The translations under genes were made by a program, and so were the position numbers. Below, in pieces: positions 7,495 to 16,773 of a stretch of DNA of 52,533 bases. The stretch comes from a virus: positions 1 to 52,533 of the IMG/VR virus record IMGVR_UViG_3300042879_004528. The stretch is one strand, 5' to 3'. The notes beneath the pieces are model-generated. The model had not been told where the DNA came from, ran no database searches, and saw only the letters and a program-made list of their open reading frames with translations. Numbering within the stretch: the stretch's first letter is position 1; each line of letters opens with the position of its first letter.

Positions 7495-8271
7495 TTAATT
7501 AAAAGTCATTTCCTTGCAGATCGTTGAGGCTACTAAATTATGCATTGCTGCAGAATTTAATTGAGTTTTAAAAATGCCTACATAAGAAATCTGACCATTA
7601 AAATAAAAAAGCGTTGGATCTCTCATGTATCCTATACCACAACTATTACCTGTTCGATTTGGTTGATTTGCTGATGTTGTAGAAGAATAAGCCGAACCAT
7701 TACTAGAAGAGTATATTGTGGTTCTACTCGTCATTCCTCCTAACATATGTCTACGAGCATTCGCTGTTAAAGAATAAGTTGTTGGAGAGCTAAATTGTAT
7801 ATTTATTTGTGAAGCTGTTCCCGCAGAACCTGGTCCTTCTACCGAAAGAGAATCTGGTGCAGAATTATTATTTCCATGACTTAATATAACTTGCCTTGGT
7901 GAAGTTTGAGTTGCTATAGAAACTGTACTCACAAAAATATCGTCTGTTCCAGCATATATTGATCCATTTGGAAGATCTACTCTTTGAGAAGAGGCAGAAA
8001 TAAATCTTATACCTTGAGCTTCCCAAGTTGGTCCATTAATTAAAGTTCCATTAAAATTATTACTAATAAAACCAAATAAAGTTGTTCCTGCTCCAGCATT
8101 TTGATCTCTTCTAAGAAACCAAATCTCATGAATAAAACCAAAATATCCTAAATCTTTTAATCCTCTTATAAACTGATCAACAGAGTAGATATCAGATGGA
8201 GTTTTATAGCCATTATAATTTAAGCGTTTAATGTATTTTTTCGTATCGTTATCTAGTTGATAGTATTTCAT
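7495..8271 (-). CDS. LamG/concanavalin-like appendage protein (tandem paralog 4)
   Basis: A 258-residue protein. The N-terminal module KYYQLDNDTKKYIKRL, YSVDQFIRGLKDLG and EIWFLRRDQNAGAGTTLFGF is shared with the neighbours; the beta-sandwich part that follows (YAGTDDIFVSTVSIATQ, NGQISYVGIFKTQL) differs. The start codon overlaps the upstream paralog's stop by 4 nt. A constant N-terminus plus variable sandwich suggests a conserved attachment domain with interchangeable binding domains. Confidence 0.75.
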   Translation of the reverse strand: MKYYQLDNDTKKYIKRLNYNGYKTPSDIYSVDQFIRGLKDLGYFGFIHEIWFLRRDQNAGAGTTLFGFISNNFNGTLINGPTWEAQGIRFISASSQRVDLPNGSIYAGTDDIFVSTVSIATQTSPRQVILSHGNNNSAPDSLSVEGPGSAGTASQINIQFSSPTTYSLTANARRHMLGGMTSRTTIYSSSNGSAYSSTTSANQPNRTGNSCGIGYMRDPTLFYFNGQISYVGIFKTQLNSAAMHNLVASTICKEMTFN

Positions 8272-9098
8272 GGTAAACCTAATCCTTTACCTGCTGTAAC
8301 TTTATAAAGATTATAAAAATTAAGATGATCTGTTGTAGAGAAGTCATTTTCAAAAACTGAGTGGAAAGATATTGTACCATTTGCAACTGTTCCAAAAGAT
8401 CCACCAATTTGATAAGATTTCCCTCCGCTTGCGTTTGTAGGACGCGGTAAAATAGAACCAAAGGCAGTTTGAGTTGAACTAAGGCTACCATTTCTATAAT
8501 TTCTAGAATTATTAGAAGCTTGATTAATGGTTGTGTTACCATTTAACTGAAAAATTCCATGAGAGAATGTGGTTGCGCTAGTTAAAGTCTGTCCTCGCAT
8601 TTGATTCAAAACGTCAACACCAACAGCTGCCCTAAACCATCCGCCATTATTTTGATCATTTGTTTGACTGCTGTAAGCATTTCCGTACATCCAATAGTAG
8701 TTGCTACTCCAAGAAGTATTATAGCAATTAAAAACGCAAAAACTTGTTACAGGATATCTTGCTAATAAATCTGCACCATTAGGTATCCAAATTGATGGAG
8801 CTGAAAAACCAGCAGTAACAGAAGTTCTTATGCCATTTGCCGTCCAAGTAGGCGATCCATCAGAAGTTATAATTGCATCATAATACGAAGATTTAAATGC
8901 GTAAAGCTTTGTGAAAACACCAGCATTTTGAAGACTTCTTGTAAACCATAAATCAATTAATCCACTATATAAATTCAAATCCTTTAATCCAACAACAAAA
9001 TCATTCACAGAATAAATATCTGCTGGTGTTTTTATGCCATCTGCGGCCATTCTTTTTAAATATTGTTTTACATCTCTATCTAATTTATAGTATTTCAT
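8268..9098 (-). CDS. LamG/concanavalin-like appendage protein (tandem paralog 3)
   Basis: A 276-residue protein with the shared start KYYKLDRDVKQYLKRMAADG and YSVNDFVVGLKDLNLY, then LWFTRSLQNAGVFTKLYAF. The variable sandwich is rich in Asn, Ser, Tyr and Trp (NCYNTSWSSNYYWMYG). It ends LYKVTAGKGLGLP, nearly the same tail as paralogs 1 and 2 (IGKGLNLP, VGRGLTLP). ATGA-type overlaps couple it to both neighbours. Confidence 0.75.
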   Translation of the reverse strand: MKYYKLDRDVKQYLKRMAADGIKTPADIYSVNDFVVGLKDLNLYSGLIDLWFTRSLQNAGVFTKLYAFKSSYYDAIITSDGSPTWTANGIRTSVTAGFSAPSIWIPNGADLLARYPVTSFCVFNCYNTSWSSNYYWMYGNAYSSQTNDQNNGGWFRAAVGVDVLNQMRGQTLTSATTFSHGIFQLNGNTTINQASNNSRNYRNGSLSSTQTAFGSILPRPTNASGGKSYQIGGSFGTVANGTISFHSVFENDFSTTDHLNFYNLYKVTAGKGLGLP

Positions 9099-9892
9099 GG
9101 TAAGGTAAGTCCTCTTCCAACAGTAGATTTAAACAAATTATAAAAGATTGTATTATCTATTTCGCTATCAAAAAGAAATTCAGCAGTGTGAGTACCATGA
9201 AAGCCAACACCAAAATTTCCTCCAGAAGCTTGAACCGTAGTAGAATTAAACCATCTTCCACCAAAGATTATTCTATCATAAAATAAAGGAGTTTGTGGAG
9301 CTGGACTCGTTACAGTCGCTGTTGATCCAGAATTAATATTAATTGAATGTCTACCTGGCTGCCATAATCCTCTAAGCATACGAGTATAAGTAGAAGTTCT
9401 ATTAAGGGTAGCACTATCTGCTATGGTCCAAGAATTACCATTATTGCCATTTGAATATATTGTATATTGTCCGTTTACATAACTAGTAGAACTTAACGCT
9501 AAGTGATGTGGAAATCCATTCGTAAAATTTGGCATAGGAGCAAAACTTCTTCCTACAGAAAAAGCGCAAATTGTATTTACCGTATTAGACTGTAACCTAA
9601 CATCAATATATCTACTAAAAGCTACGTCGCATTCTATACCATCAGATTGCCAAACTCCGCCATTTATTATTGTTCCATTATATTTTTTAAAACCATAAAT
9701 TGTTGTGCCTCTGCCAGCATTTTGATTTGAACGAAGAAACCAAGCATCAATAAGACTATAGTACATATTATAGGCTTTTAAACCTTTAATAAAATCACTA
9801 ACAGCTTCAATATCAGAAGGTATTGGATTGCCGCCATCTATTATTCTTTTAGCGTAATTTTTAGTATCAATATCAAGATCGTAGAATCTCAT
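9095..9892 (-). CDS. LamG/concanavalin-like appendage protein (tandem paralog 2)
   Basis: A 265-residue protein starting RFYDLDIDTKNYAKRIIDGG, then EAVSDFIKGLKAYNMY and AWFLRSNQNAGRGTTIYGFK, and ending FKSTVGRGLTLP. The sandwich includes TICAFSVGRSF and FDSEIDNTIFYNLF, the last strand and helix typical of the LamG fold. It overlaps both neighbours by 4 nt. It was probably produced by tandem gene duplication followed by divergence of the binding half. Confidence 0.75.
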   Translation of the reverse strand: MRFYDLDIDTKNYAKRIIDGGNPIPSDIEAVSDFIKGLKAYNMYYSLIDAWFLRSNQNAGRGTTIYGFKKYNGTIINGGVWQSDGIECDVAFSRYIDVRLQSNTVNTICAFSVGRSFAPMPNFTNGFPHHLALSSTSYVNGQYTIYSNGNNGNSWTIADSATLNRTSTYTRMLRGLWQPGRHSININSGSTATVTSPAPQTPLFYDRIIFGGRWFNSTTVQASGGNFGVGFHGTHTAEFLFDSEIDNTIFYNLFKSTVGRGLTLP

Positions 9893-10719
9893 GGCAAATT
9901 TAAACCCTTTCCGATTGTGCTTTTAATTATGTTATAAACTGTGGTTACATCTGTTGATGAAAGATAATCAGTAAAGATGAGGCAATGAGAAAAAGTACCT
10001 TGATATCCACCAACAGATCTACCAAAAGTTAATGTAGAATTCGGTGTATTGTTTGGTAATTGTTCGTATCCTTGGCCTGTATCCCCTGCTGATGCTGCGC
10101 CATTAGTTGCTATTGATGTAGTATTGCGATATCCTATAGTTCTTCTACCTACTCCACCAGTTGAGCTCCAAACATTAAATCCCGTTGTGGTATTATCAAA
10201 TGTTGCTGAATATGATCCAGTAGCAATAGATCCATATCTATATTCACCACTGAGTCCAAAACCTCCTCTTGGATTAATCCAAAGAAAAATATACTGTGGG
10301 CTTTGAATATAAGCAACTAACATATTTCCATCTCCTCCAGATGTTGGACAAGTTCCAACACAAAATGCACTTATGCTTTTTTGGGCAACAAGTTTTTTCC
10401 AATTTTCTGTAGCATTACATATAATATAATCATCAACTCCATCAAATACTATACCTGCTGGACTCCATGTTGGACCGCTTATCATTGTAGCACGATTATT
10501 GTAGTCTTTTAAAGGTATAACGCTTGTACCAGTTCCAATATTTTGAGTTGATCTCATTAGCCAGCCTTCAGCAAAAGAACCCCAAAGATTATTTTGCTTT
10601 AATCTTCTTATAAAATCACTAACACTACCTATATCAGACGGAATACGTCCACCAGCTTTTACGATATTGTTCGCATAAGCTTTTGCATCAACATCAATAT
10701 CATAGTATCTTTTATACAT
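9889..10719 (-). CDS. LamG/concanavalin-like appendage protein (tandem paralog 1)
   Basis: A 276-residue protein, first transcribed of the five. It begins YKRYYDIDVDAKAYANNIVKAGG, then GSVSDFIRRLKQNNLWG and EGWLMRSTQNIGTGTSVIPLK. GIVFDGVDDYIICNATENW is a textbook LamG first strand (FDGxDDYI). It ends IIKSTIGKGLNLP. It overlaps the upstream 92-residue gene by 8 nt, so the whole cluster is translated as one coupled series. Confidence 0.8.
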   Translation of the reverse strand: MYKRYYDIDVDAKAYANNIVKAGGRIPSDIGSVSDFIRRLKQNNLWGSFAEGWLMRSTQNIGTGTSVIPLKDYNNRATMISGPTWSPAGIVFDGVDDYIICNATENWKKLVAQKSISAFCVGTCPTSGGDGNMLVAYIQSPQYIFLWINPRGGFGLSGEYRYGSIATGSYSATFDNTTTGFNVWSSTGGVGRRTIGYRNTTSIATNGAASAGDTGQGYEQLPNNTPNSTLTFGRSVGGYQGTFSHCLIFTDYLSSTDVTTVYNIIKSTIGKGLNLP

Positions 10720-10990
10720 TTTCCAATGTTACTCCTTCTGGTGGAAGGAAATCTTCTGGAACAATACATATAAACCACCAGCCAATTACTGGTCTAAGGT
10801 CTTCAGCAAAAGGATCTTCTGGCTCTGGACCATCTTTAATTGGCATTGGCATAATAGTATAACCAAATTCTGCTGGTCTTGTACGAGTATGACCACTATC
10901 GTCCCAATGAAGAAACTTAACTGCTTTTAAAATTTCATCTAATTCTTCTGAAATAGTTGGTGAATTAATAATGACTTTTTTCTCTATCAT
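10712..10990 (-). CDS. Small protein of unknown function in the appendage cluster
   Basis: A 92-residue acidic, Pro-rich protein with no recognised domain. It has a helical part (ISEELDEILKAVKFLHW), then a Pro-rich stretch (PMPIKDGPEPEDPF) and VIGWWFICIVPEDFLPPEG. It overlaps both neighbours (4 nt upstream, 8 nt downstream), placing it in the fibre operon. A chaperone or small structural role is possible. Confidence 0.6.
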   Translation of the reverse strand: MIEKKVIINSPTISEELDEILKAVKFLHWDDSGHTRTRPAEFGYTIMPMPIKDGPEPEDPFAEDLRPVIGWWFICIVPEDFLPPEGVTLENV

Positions 10991-11838
10991 ACAAGCTCCC
11001 AGCTAATATATTTGATATTTGTATTTGGATAAGCTGCAACACTTACTGGACCATTATACTTTGGAGTAAAATCAAAAAATGAGCCACCATTATTATCAAA
11101 TTCAGTATTACCACCTTTTAATATTATATTAAAACTACTACCAGTTATTACATTGGTTATGCCAAAACTTGCGCCAGTTGTTACTGTTGCGCCTGCACCA
11201 AATTTAAGATAAATATTACCTGTGCCATAATTTGTAATTCCCCAAGCAAGTCGGCTATTATTACCACTAATAATTGTGCCTATGCCAGTTTGAATAGAAT
11301 AATTACTAGCATAACCACCAACAGCTGGAAATGCTGTGACGCTATCAATATCTTTATCAAGATCCGCTTGAAGTGTTATTGCTCCTCCACCCTGAGAATC
11401 AAAATTTAAAATAGCATCAGCATTTCGTCCATATTGAGGGAAAAATCCAGAAGCAATATCTACCGCTCTACCACCAATAGCTTGAAAATCTTCTCTTACT
11501 GGTGCTGAATATATTCCGGTGCTTGTACCAGATCCTGTTACATATCCAATTAAATATCCGCTAGCAAGATCTACTCTTTCGCTAGAAACATCATAAAATA
11601 TTTGAAGCCTATCATTATTAGACATGCTAGTTGTATTAAAACCAAGAAGAAATCCGCTGGTAGAATTAACTGCGCCAGTAGCAGCTGTATCAGCAAAATT
11701 ATATATTATTTGACCTCTACTGACATTTGTTATTAACAATAGATTATCTAATGTAACTGGATTAGATGGATTATATTCTGTAAAATTAACAAGTCTTTGA
11801 CTTGCTAAAAATTGATATCCTGTTATAAGTTTTTTCAT
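10987..11838 (-). CDS. Beta-rich appendage/structural protein, unknown family
   Basis: A 283-residue protein, Gly/Ser/Thr/Asn-rich with alternating hydrophobics throughout. It repeats SGFLLGFNT, SGYLIGYVT and SGFFPQYGR, each preceded by a short xDLASGY- or xDIASGF-type phrase, suggesting a small internal repeat. No signal peptide is seen. The ribosome site AAAGGAC lies upstream of the ATG. It lies between the 734-residue beta-roll gene and the LamG array and is probably part of the same appendage. Confidence 0.65.
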   Translation of the reverse strand: MKKLITGYQFLASQRLVNFTEYNPSNPVTLDNLLLITNVSRGQIIYNFADTAATGAVNSTSGFLLGFNTTSMSNNDRLQIFYDVSSERVDLASGYLIGYVTGSGTSTGIYSAPVREDFQAIGGRAVDIASGFFPQYGRNADAILNFDSQGGGAITLQADLDKDIDSVTAFPAVGGYASNYSIQTGIGTIISGNNSRLAWGITNYGTGNIYLKFGAGATVTTGASFGITNVITGSSFNIILKGGNTEFDNNGGSFFDFTPKYNGPVSVAAYPNTNIKYISWELV

Positions 11839-11854
11839 TTTATTGTCCTTTATA

Positions 11855-14059
11855 TTATAATGCTATACCATATGCAATGGCTAAACTTTTTGTAGCATAA
11901 TTGCTCAAATCTACTCCTGTTAATATTGGATTACCACTAGCAGCAATACCATTAATTGCGTTAATAGGAGAATTAAATATTAATTGTCCATATATATTTG
12001 GTTGAGCAAAATATATGCCACTAATAAAGTCTAAAGTTAAAGTAAAGGCTCCGGAAGATGAATGACTTCTAAACTGTCCATCGCTAATTATTCCAGCGCC
12101 AGTATGAGAAAATTGAATATTACTTTGTCTTCCTCCTATTGCGAAAGAGCGTTCAGCGAGAATAGAGTTTCCAAATCCACCAATTGTTGATGAATAATCT
12201 CCACGAACTATATTGTTTTGTCCTCCTGCAATAGAACTATTATTACCAGAAAGAAAATTAGAAGCTCCGCCACCAATATTTGAAGAATCTCCACGACATA
12301 TACTATTAACAGATCCACCAGCAATAAAACTATAATTTGAATTACTAATTGTATTAGTTTGTCCTCCTATTGTCGCAGAATAGATTGATGAAATTACCGT
12401 ATTAGATTGTCCTCCTAAAATAACCGAAGCTATTCCACTAGCGACATTAGATGTTCCACCTACAACAATATTAAAATTCGAACACGCGCAATTACTTGCT
12501 CCTCCACCAACAAATGAATTCTGTCCAATAGCTCTATTATTATTGCCAACAACAACCGCAGAATAGTCATTTTGTGCTTGATTATTTTGTCCTCCTAAAA
12601 CTGCAGAATAATTACCAGAAGCTATATTAGATGTTCCACCGCCAATAGTTGCAAAATATCCATTACTTCCTCCATTATTATTAAATCCACCTAATATAAC
12701 CATATGACAAGCAGTTAATGGCGCACAATTGCTAAATCCTCCTCCAATAAATGAAAAATTACTAAATGATTTATTTAAAAATCCTCCAACAGTAACTGAA
12801 TAACATCCTGTGGCACAATTACTTTGTCCACCGCCAGCGAAAGAATATTGTGATATTGTGCAATTACTTGATCCACCGCCGACGAATGCATAGAGTCCAG
12901 CTGAACAATTACTGGTTCCGCCCCCAATAAATGAACCAATTTCTGTTGCACGATTATTAGTACCCCCAGCAACAGAGGTAAATCTTGCAGATGCACAATT
13001 ACCAAATCCTCCTACAGTAGACGCATAAACTTGTGAGGCACGATTGCATTCTCCTCCGCCAATAAACGAAGCACAATCTGTCGCGCAATTGCTTAGTCCT
13101 CCTCCAACAAATGAATCTTGCGCTGTAATACAATTACCAAATCCTCCGCCAATAAATGTATTACGCGCTGTTGTACAATTATTTTGTCCTCCACCGATAA
13201 ACGAATTAATAGCAGAAGCGCTATTATTACATCCTCCTACTGAAGCAGAATAGTCTCCAAATGCACGATTGCTTTGTCCTCCGCCAATAAATACATAATT
13301 TCCAGAACTAATATTATTTTCTCCACCTGCAATATTTGAGAAATTATTAAGAACTAAATTGTCTACTCCACCTCCAATATTTGAAGTATTTCCAATTGCC
13401 TTATTACGACATCCTCCTACAACACTAGAATAACATCCACTTACAATATTACATTGTCCTCCACCAATAGTTGAACTATATATTAAAACACAGTTATAGC
13501 TCCCTCCAGCAATAGTTGTCCAATCTCCATTTGTAGTATTATTTTGACCACCGCCAATGAATGAATAATTTCCAGAGGCAGTATTTCCATAACCACCTCC
13601 AATCGCGGTCCAATTACAAAACATAAAATTATTTTCACCAAAAAATCCAGTTTTAGCAGTTAATCTATCTACAAAAGTTTTATTTCCAGCAATAGTTTGA
13701 TTACCTGTAATAAATACAACTTCGCCACTTAAAGTATTTATTTCGGCTTGACTAGCCCAAGAACCATCTGGTATACCTGTTAATACAGAATTTCCAGAAA
13801 TATAAATATTTCCACCAGATACATAAATATCACTGTCAATTAAATTTATATTTGTACCAGAGAATTGAAATTCACTAATATTACTAAGATCTACAGAATT
13901 AAATATGCCAGTGCCTTCTACTAATATATTTCCCTTGAAAGTCTTATTGCCAGATATAATTTGATCACCCGTATTATAAACTAAGTTAGGGGCTGTAACT
14001 TCATGTGAAAAAATTCCACTTCTGCCTACTAGAGTTTTAGCCTTAAATATATTTGCCAT
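11855..14059 (-). CDS. YadA-head-like beta-roll appendage protein with cysteine ladder
   Basis: A 734-residue protein. After about 140 N-terminal residues of fibre-type sequence (ISGNKTFKGN, ITGNQTIAGNKTF), about 30 repeats of 14-15 residues follow, of the form xxFIGGGxxNxAxxxYS. This is the left-handed beta-roll repeat of trimeric adhesin (YadA/Hep_Hag) heads. In the middle, most repeats carry Cys right after Asn (SNCA, NNCT, GNCI), so cysteines should stack along one edge of the roll. After the repeats come a module shared with two other proteins here (SHSSSGAFTLTLDFISGIYF) and a fibre-like end. It has an RNA hairpin and a GTGTAAT motif upstream. Confidence 0.85.
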   Translation of the reverse strand: MANIFKAKTLVGRSGIFSHEVTAPNLVYNTGDQIISGNKTFKGNILVEGTGIFNSVDLSNISEFQFSGTNINLIDSDIYVSGGNIYISGNSVLTGIPDGSWASQAEINTLSGEVVFITGNQTIAGNKTFVDRLTAKTGFFGENNFMFCNWTAIGGGYGNTASGNYSFIGGGQNNTTNGDWTTIAGGSYNCVLIYSSTIGGGQCNIVSGCYSSVVGGCRNKAIGNTSNIGGGVDNLVLNNFSNIAGGENNISSGNYVFIGGGQSNRAFGDYSASVGGCNNSASAINSFIGGGQNNCTTARNTFIGGGFGNCITAQDSFVGGGLSNCATDCASFIGGGECNRASQVYASTVGGFGNCASARFTSVAGGTNNRATEIGSFIGGGTSNCSAGLYAFVGGGSSNCTISQYSFAGGGQSNCATGCYSVTVGGFLNKSFSNFSFIGGGFSNCAPLTACHMVILGGFNNNGGSNGYFATIGGGTSNIASGNYSAVLGGQNNQAQNDYSAVVVGNNNRAIGQNSFVGGGASNCACSNFNIVVGGTSNVASGIASVILGGQSNTVISSIYSATIGGQTNTISNSNYSFIAGGSVNSICRGDSSNIGGGASNFLSGNNSSIAGGQNNIVRGDYSSTIGGFGNSILAERSFAIGGRQSNIQFSHTGAGIISDGQFRSHSSSGAFTLTLDFISGIYFAQPNIYGQLIFNSPINAINGIAASGNPILTGVDLSNYATKSLAIAYGIAL
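12130..13640 (-). repeat. Degenerate tandem repeats (about 42-45 bp) encoding beta-roll coils
   Basis: The plus strand shows CCTCCxCCAATAAATGAA-type units about every 45 bp, encoding (F/S)IGGG(Q/F)xN coils on the minus strand. Units are diverged at the DNA level, so this is an old protein repeat and not a fresh tandem duplication. Confidence 0.8.
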
Positions 14060-14075
14060 ATCCTTATTCTTTTTA

Positions 14076-14089
14076 TTAGCTTGCGCTAA
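14076..14089 (-). other. GNRA-type hairpin in the leader of the beta-roll gene
   Basis: TTAGC-GCAA-GCTAA on the minus strand forms a 5-bp stem capped by a GCAA tetraloop, 16 nt before the ATG at 14059 and between the GTGTAAT motif and the AAGGAT ribosome site. It may stabilise the mRNA 5' end. This is the only motif-bearing unit with a long (68 nt) leader. Confidence 0.45.
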
Positions 14090-14127
14090 GTTGTCGCTTT
14101 TTATGGCGAACTAAAGAATCGAATAGA

Positions 14128-14134
14128 ATTACAC
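14128..14134 (-). promoter_or_regulatory. GTGTAAT motif before the 734-residue beta-roll gene
   Basis: Minus-strand GTGTAATT, 68 nt before the ATG at 14059, the longest spacing in the window. It lies between the stop at 14144 and the hairpin at 14076-14089. Confidence 0.5.
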
Positions 14135-14143
14135 TTAATAATA

Positions 14144-14839
14144 TTATTGAGTACTAGCAAATGTATGAATCTTAGCGCCAGCTTCTAATACATTGTCAGA
14201 AAGAATGCCTGTGTAACCATCTGTACCTATAGATCTAATGCTAAGATTGTACATAACATCTCCTGGTACTTCTAGCGTTGCTTGAATCTTTGGTGTTGTA
14301 GCGAATGGAACAGGATATATAATAGCGTATGCATCAAGATCTGTTGGAGATAATGATGTCTCAAAAACTTGTTGAGTAGATTTTTTAACAAACTCTGCAT
14401 TTGCCCAACCACTATAAGCGATATTATAATTTGAAAGAGCCGATCCAGTATTAAATAAGTTAGTTTGTGTAGCAAAAGTATCGTAATATATTGTACCACT
14501 TTGATTTAAACGACTAGAAAGACTATCTGTTATAGCTTGAAAATAACCACTATTTCCTACTATCTTAATTTCCCCTAAGCCAGGATTAACATCTATTGTT
14601 ATACCATCGCTACCAGTAATATATAGATCACCTTGTAAATTATTTAACTTACTAACGTCTGCATTTGAAGTATTAATTAGATCTCTTAAAAATCCACTAA
14701 TTCCTGTTAATTCACTGTAATATGCAAGTCCACTATTACCAAAACCAAGACGTAGAGTAGAGCTTCCATCATAAACAACTCCTCCAACAGGAGTTAAATT
14801 ATATCCACTAAGACGAATATGTTTGAATGCACTAATCAT
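14144..14839 (-). CDS. Fibre protein, shaft plus C-terminal beta domain
   Basis: A 231-residue protein. It opens with MISAFKHIRLSGYNLTPVGG, followed by fibre-shaft sequence (DLYITGSDGITIDVNPG, SGYFQAITDSLSSRLNQSGTIYYDT). The last 70 residues (TSLSPTDLDAYAIIYPVPFATTPKIQATLEVPGDVMYNL) match the tail of the 620-residue collagen-like protein ([22 protein letters not shown]), so the two share a C-terminal beta domain. It forms its own unit 20 nt after a GTGTAAT motif, with no obvious ribosome site. Confidence 0.7.
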   Translation of the reverse strand: MISAFKHIRLSGYNLTPVGGVVYDGSSTLRLGFGNSGLAYYSELTGISGFLRDLINTSNADVSKLNNLQGDLYITGSDGITIDVNPGLGEIKIVGNSGYFQAITDSLSSRLNQSGTIYYDTFATQTNLFNTGSALSNYNIAYSGWANAEFVKKSTQQVFETSLSPTDLDAYAIIYPVPFATTPKIQATLEVPGDVMYNLSIRSIGTDGYTGILSDNVLEAGAKIHTFASTQ

Positions 14840-14859
14840 AAATTTATATCTTTAATAGT

Positions 14860-14866
14860 ATTACAC
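14860..14866 (-). promoter_or_regulatory. GTGTAAT motif before the 231-residue fibre gene
   Basis: Minus-strand GTGTAATA, 20 nt before the ATG at 14839. Confidence 0.55.
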
Positions 14867-14873
14867 GTAATCC

Positions 14874-16736
14874 TTATTTTTTAACTTGAATATTCAAAGA
14901 ATACCCATTATTAATTAATCTATCACTGAAATTAATATTAAATCCATTGTTTGTTGCACTTGCTATAGAGAAATTATATATAAAATCATCTACTGTATTT
15001 TGAAGTATACAAACAATAGATTTTGGAATAGATGCTAAAGAGTACGGAAATGGAATATAATATACATCAGATCCAGCAGTTAAAGTAGTTTTATATCCAA
15101 GAATATTTTCATTCTCAAAATATCCACTAACATTATTAATTTGAGACAATAGATATTGATTTGATCCAGAGATTAATATTGTATTAGAAGGAATATTTGG
15201 TATTACAGTAACTCCATCTGTTCCCGTTAAAATTCCGCTTCCGGTTATGCTATTCAAAGAGAATGCTGGTCCTGGCGCTCCAGTTGGCCCCTGCTCTCCT
15301 CCTCTTAGAGTATAGATAACAAGATTAGAAGCATTTGGTAATGTATAAAAAGTGTTTAAGCCAAAAGTTTTTTGTGCTCTTAATCTAAATATATCTCCAA
15401 TGTTTGCATTTAGAACCACAGATGATGAAACGCTTGATTTTGTTGTAGAATCTAATATCGAATCGAAAGCCTGAGAGTTAGATATCTCATTGAATGTTAT
15501 TCCGTTATCTATACTTTTCTCTAAGTAAGTTCTAAAAGTAGAATAGTAACCACCATAAGCAGAAGCAGAAGCTTCATATGTAAATAAATACTGGTCATTT
15601 GCGTTAATTTGTATTTCACTATTTGGCAATAACGTAAAGACTGATGGGCTAGAATTTACTGCAACGTAATCTAAATTAATTGTTACTGGAGATGATCCAA
15701 AATTTGTATTACCAATACTATCATAAACATAAATTCTATCTGAAGCTGTACCAGGATCACCTTTTGGACCTTGAGGACCAACTGCGCCAGATGGACCTAT
15801 CGCTCCACTAGGACCCGTGGCACCAGATGGGCCTTGAACTCCACTTGGTCCAGCTAAACCACTTATCTGTCCACTTAAAAGTAAAGGGATTCCACTTACA
15901 GTTGGAATTTCAAAAAAGTTTTTTTGACCAGAGATGTTTTGATTTCCTGTTACATATACTATAGTATTTGGTAAAAATAAAGGTATGATTTCGCCACTTA
16001 AAATAAAACCTGTTCCATTTACATTAGGTCTTTGAGAAAAAGTTTTTATTCCACCTATTGTTTGATCACCAAATAGCAATACTGAATTGCCACTTAGTAT
16101 ATTAATTTTATTATCTAAGTTAGATCCTGTAATATATAAGTTTGAATTTAAAACATTTATTTGACCTTGAAGATTAGATCCAGTAGTAAAAAGATTAGAT
16201 GCAACATTGTTTATATTACTAGCAAGTGTGCTACCAGTAACATATAGATTTGTTGTTAAATTTTGTATCTGATTGCTTAAAGTAGATCCAGATAAATATA
16301 AATTATTATTTAAGTTATTGAGATTAGTGACAGTATATCCGCTTAATGAATCTATCTTATTATTTAAAATTGATCCAGTTATGTTAAGATTATTTATTGT
16401 TGCAAATGTATTATTAGCATAACCACTAAGACTAATTATCTGATCTTGGACATATCCAGTATATGCATTAAATCCAGTTATAGAAATATATCTAGCGTCT
16501 AGTTCTCCAGTATTTATTACTCCAGTAGGTCCTGTTGCGCCAGTAGGCCCTATTGGACCAATTGGGCCTTGTGGACCAGTAGCACCGCTAGGACCAACTT
16601 CGCCAGATGGACCAATTGGACCAGCTGGCCCTTGAGGACCAGGTATATGTACATTTGCGATTCCTTCAAATGTAGGAGAAATTACTTCTGTTGTAATTTC
16701 GTTAGGAAATCTTATATTTAAATTAAGATCAGACAT
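14874..16736 (-). CDS. Collagen-like phage fibre protein
   Basis: A 620-residue protein. Gly-X-Y triplets fill about residues 33-72 ([13 protein letters not shown]...), recur near 295-330 and appear briefly near 485. Between them are coiled or triple-stranded shaft repeats about every 18-20 residues ([36 protein letters not shown]) and the motif [14 protein letters not shown] at 76-89. It should trimerise through collagen-like helices; the C-terminal beta domain resembles the 14144-14839 protein. Collagen-like segments are common in phage fibres. It could be a head or tail fibre. The N-terminus resembles the 20290-21639 protein. Confidence 0.85.
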   Translation of the reverse strand: MSDLNLNIRFPNEITTEVISPTFEGIANVHIPGPQGPAGPIGPSGEVGPSGATGPQGPIGPIGPTGATGPTGVINTGELDARYISITGFNAYTGYVQDQIISLSGYANNTFATINNLNITGSILNNKIDSLSGYTVTNLNNLNNNLYLSGSTLSNQIQNLTTNLYVTGSTLASNINNVASNLFTTGSNLQGQINVLNSNLYITGSNLDNKINILSGNSVLLFGDQTIGGIKTFSQRPNVNGTGFILSGEIIPLFLPNTIVYVTGNQNISGQKNFFEIPTVSGIPLLLSGQISGLAGPSGVQGPSGATGPSGAIGPSGAVGPQGPKGDPGTASDRIYVYDSIGNTNFGSSPVTINLDYVAVNSSPSVFTLLPNSEIQINANDQYLFTYEASASAYGGYYSTFRTYLEKSIDNGITFNEISNSQAFDSILDSTTKSSVSSSVVLNANIGDIFRLRAQKTFGLNTFYTLPNASNLVIYTLRGGEQGPTGAPGPAFSLNSITGSGILTGTDGVTVIPNIPSNTILISGSNQYLLSQINNVSGYFENENILGYKTTLTAGSDVYYIPFPYSLASIPKSIVCILQNTVDDFIYNFSIASATNNGFNINFSDRLINNGYSLNIQVKK

Positions 16737-16743
16737 CTTTATA

Positions 16744-16750
16744 ATTACAC
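16744..16750 (-). promoter_or_regulatory. GTGTAAT motif before the collagen-like fibre gene
   Basis: Minus-strand GTGTAATT, 7 nt before the ATG at 16736. The gap is TATAAAG, too short for a normal leader if this is a -10 element. Confidence 0.55.
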
Positions 16751-16773
16751 TATTAACTATAGATAAAAATTAA

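Noticed and set aside
6687-10719. Diversity-generating retroelement behind the variable LamG array
   Set aside because: No reverse transcriptase gene, no template/variable repeat pair and no adenine-specific pattern is seen. Duplication and divergence explain it.
13044-13253. Plus-strand ORF rich in Pro-Pro-Pro
   Set aside because: It is the reverse complement of the GGG codons of the beta-roll repeats, as are the plus-strand ORFs near 10049, 17351, 19699, 21397, 27119 and 47940 shadows of minus-strand genes.
12130-13640. Short phased repeats as a possible non-coding satellite or origin iterons
   Set aside because: They are in frame, and their period is the 14-15-residue coil of a beta-roll.
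14060-14143. Riboswitch in the 84-nt leader
   Set aside because: Only a simple 5-bp GCAA hairpin is seen, with no known aptamer pattern.
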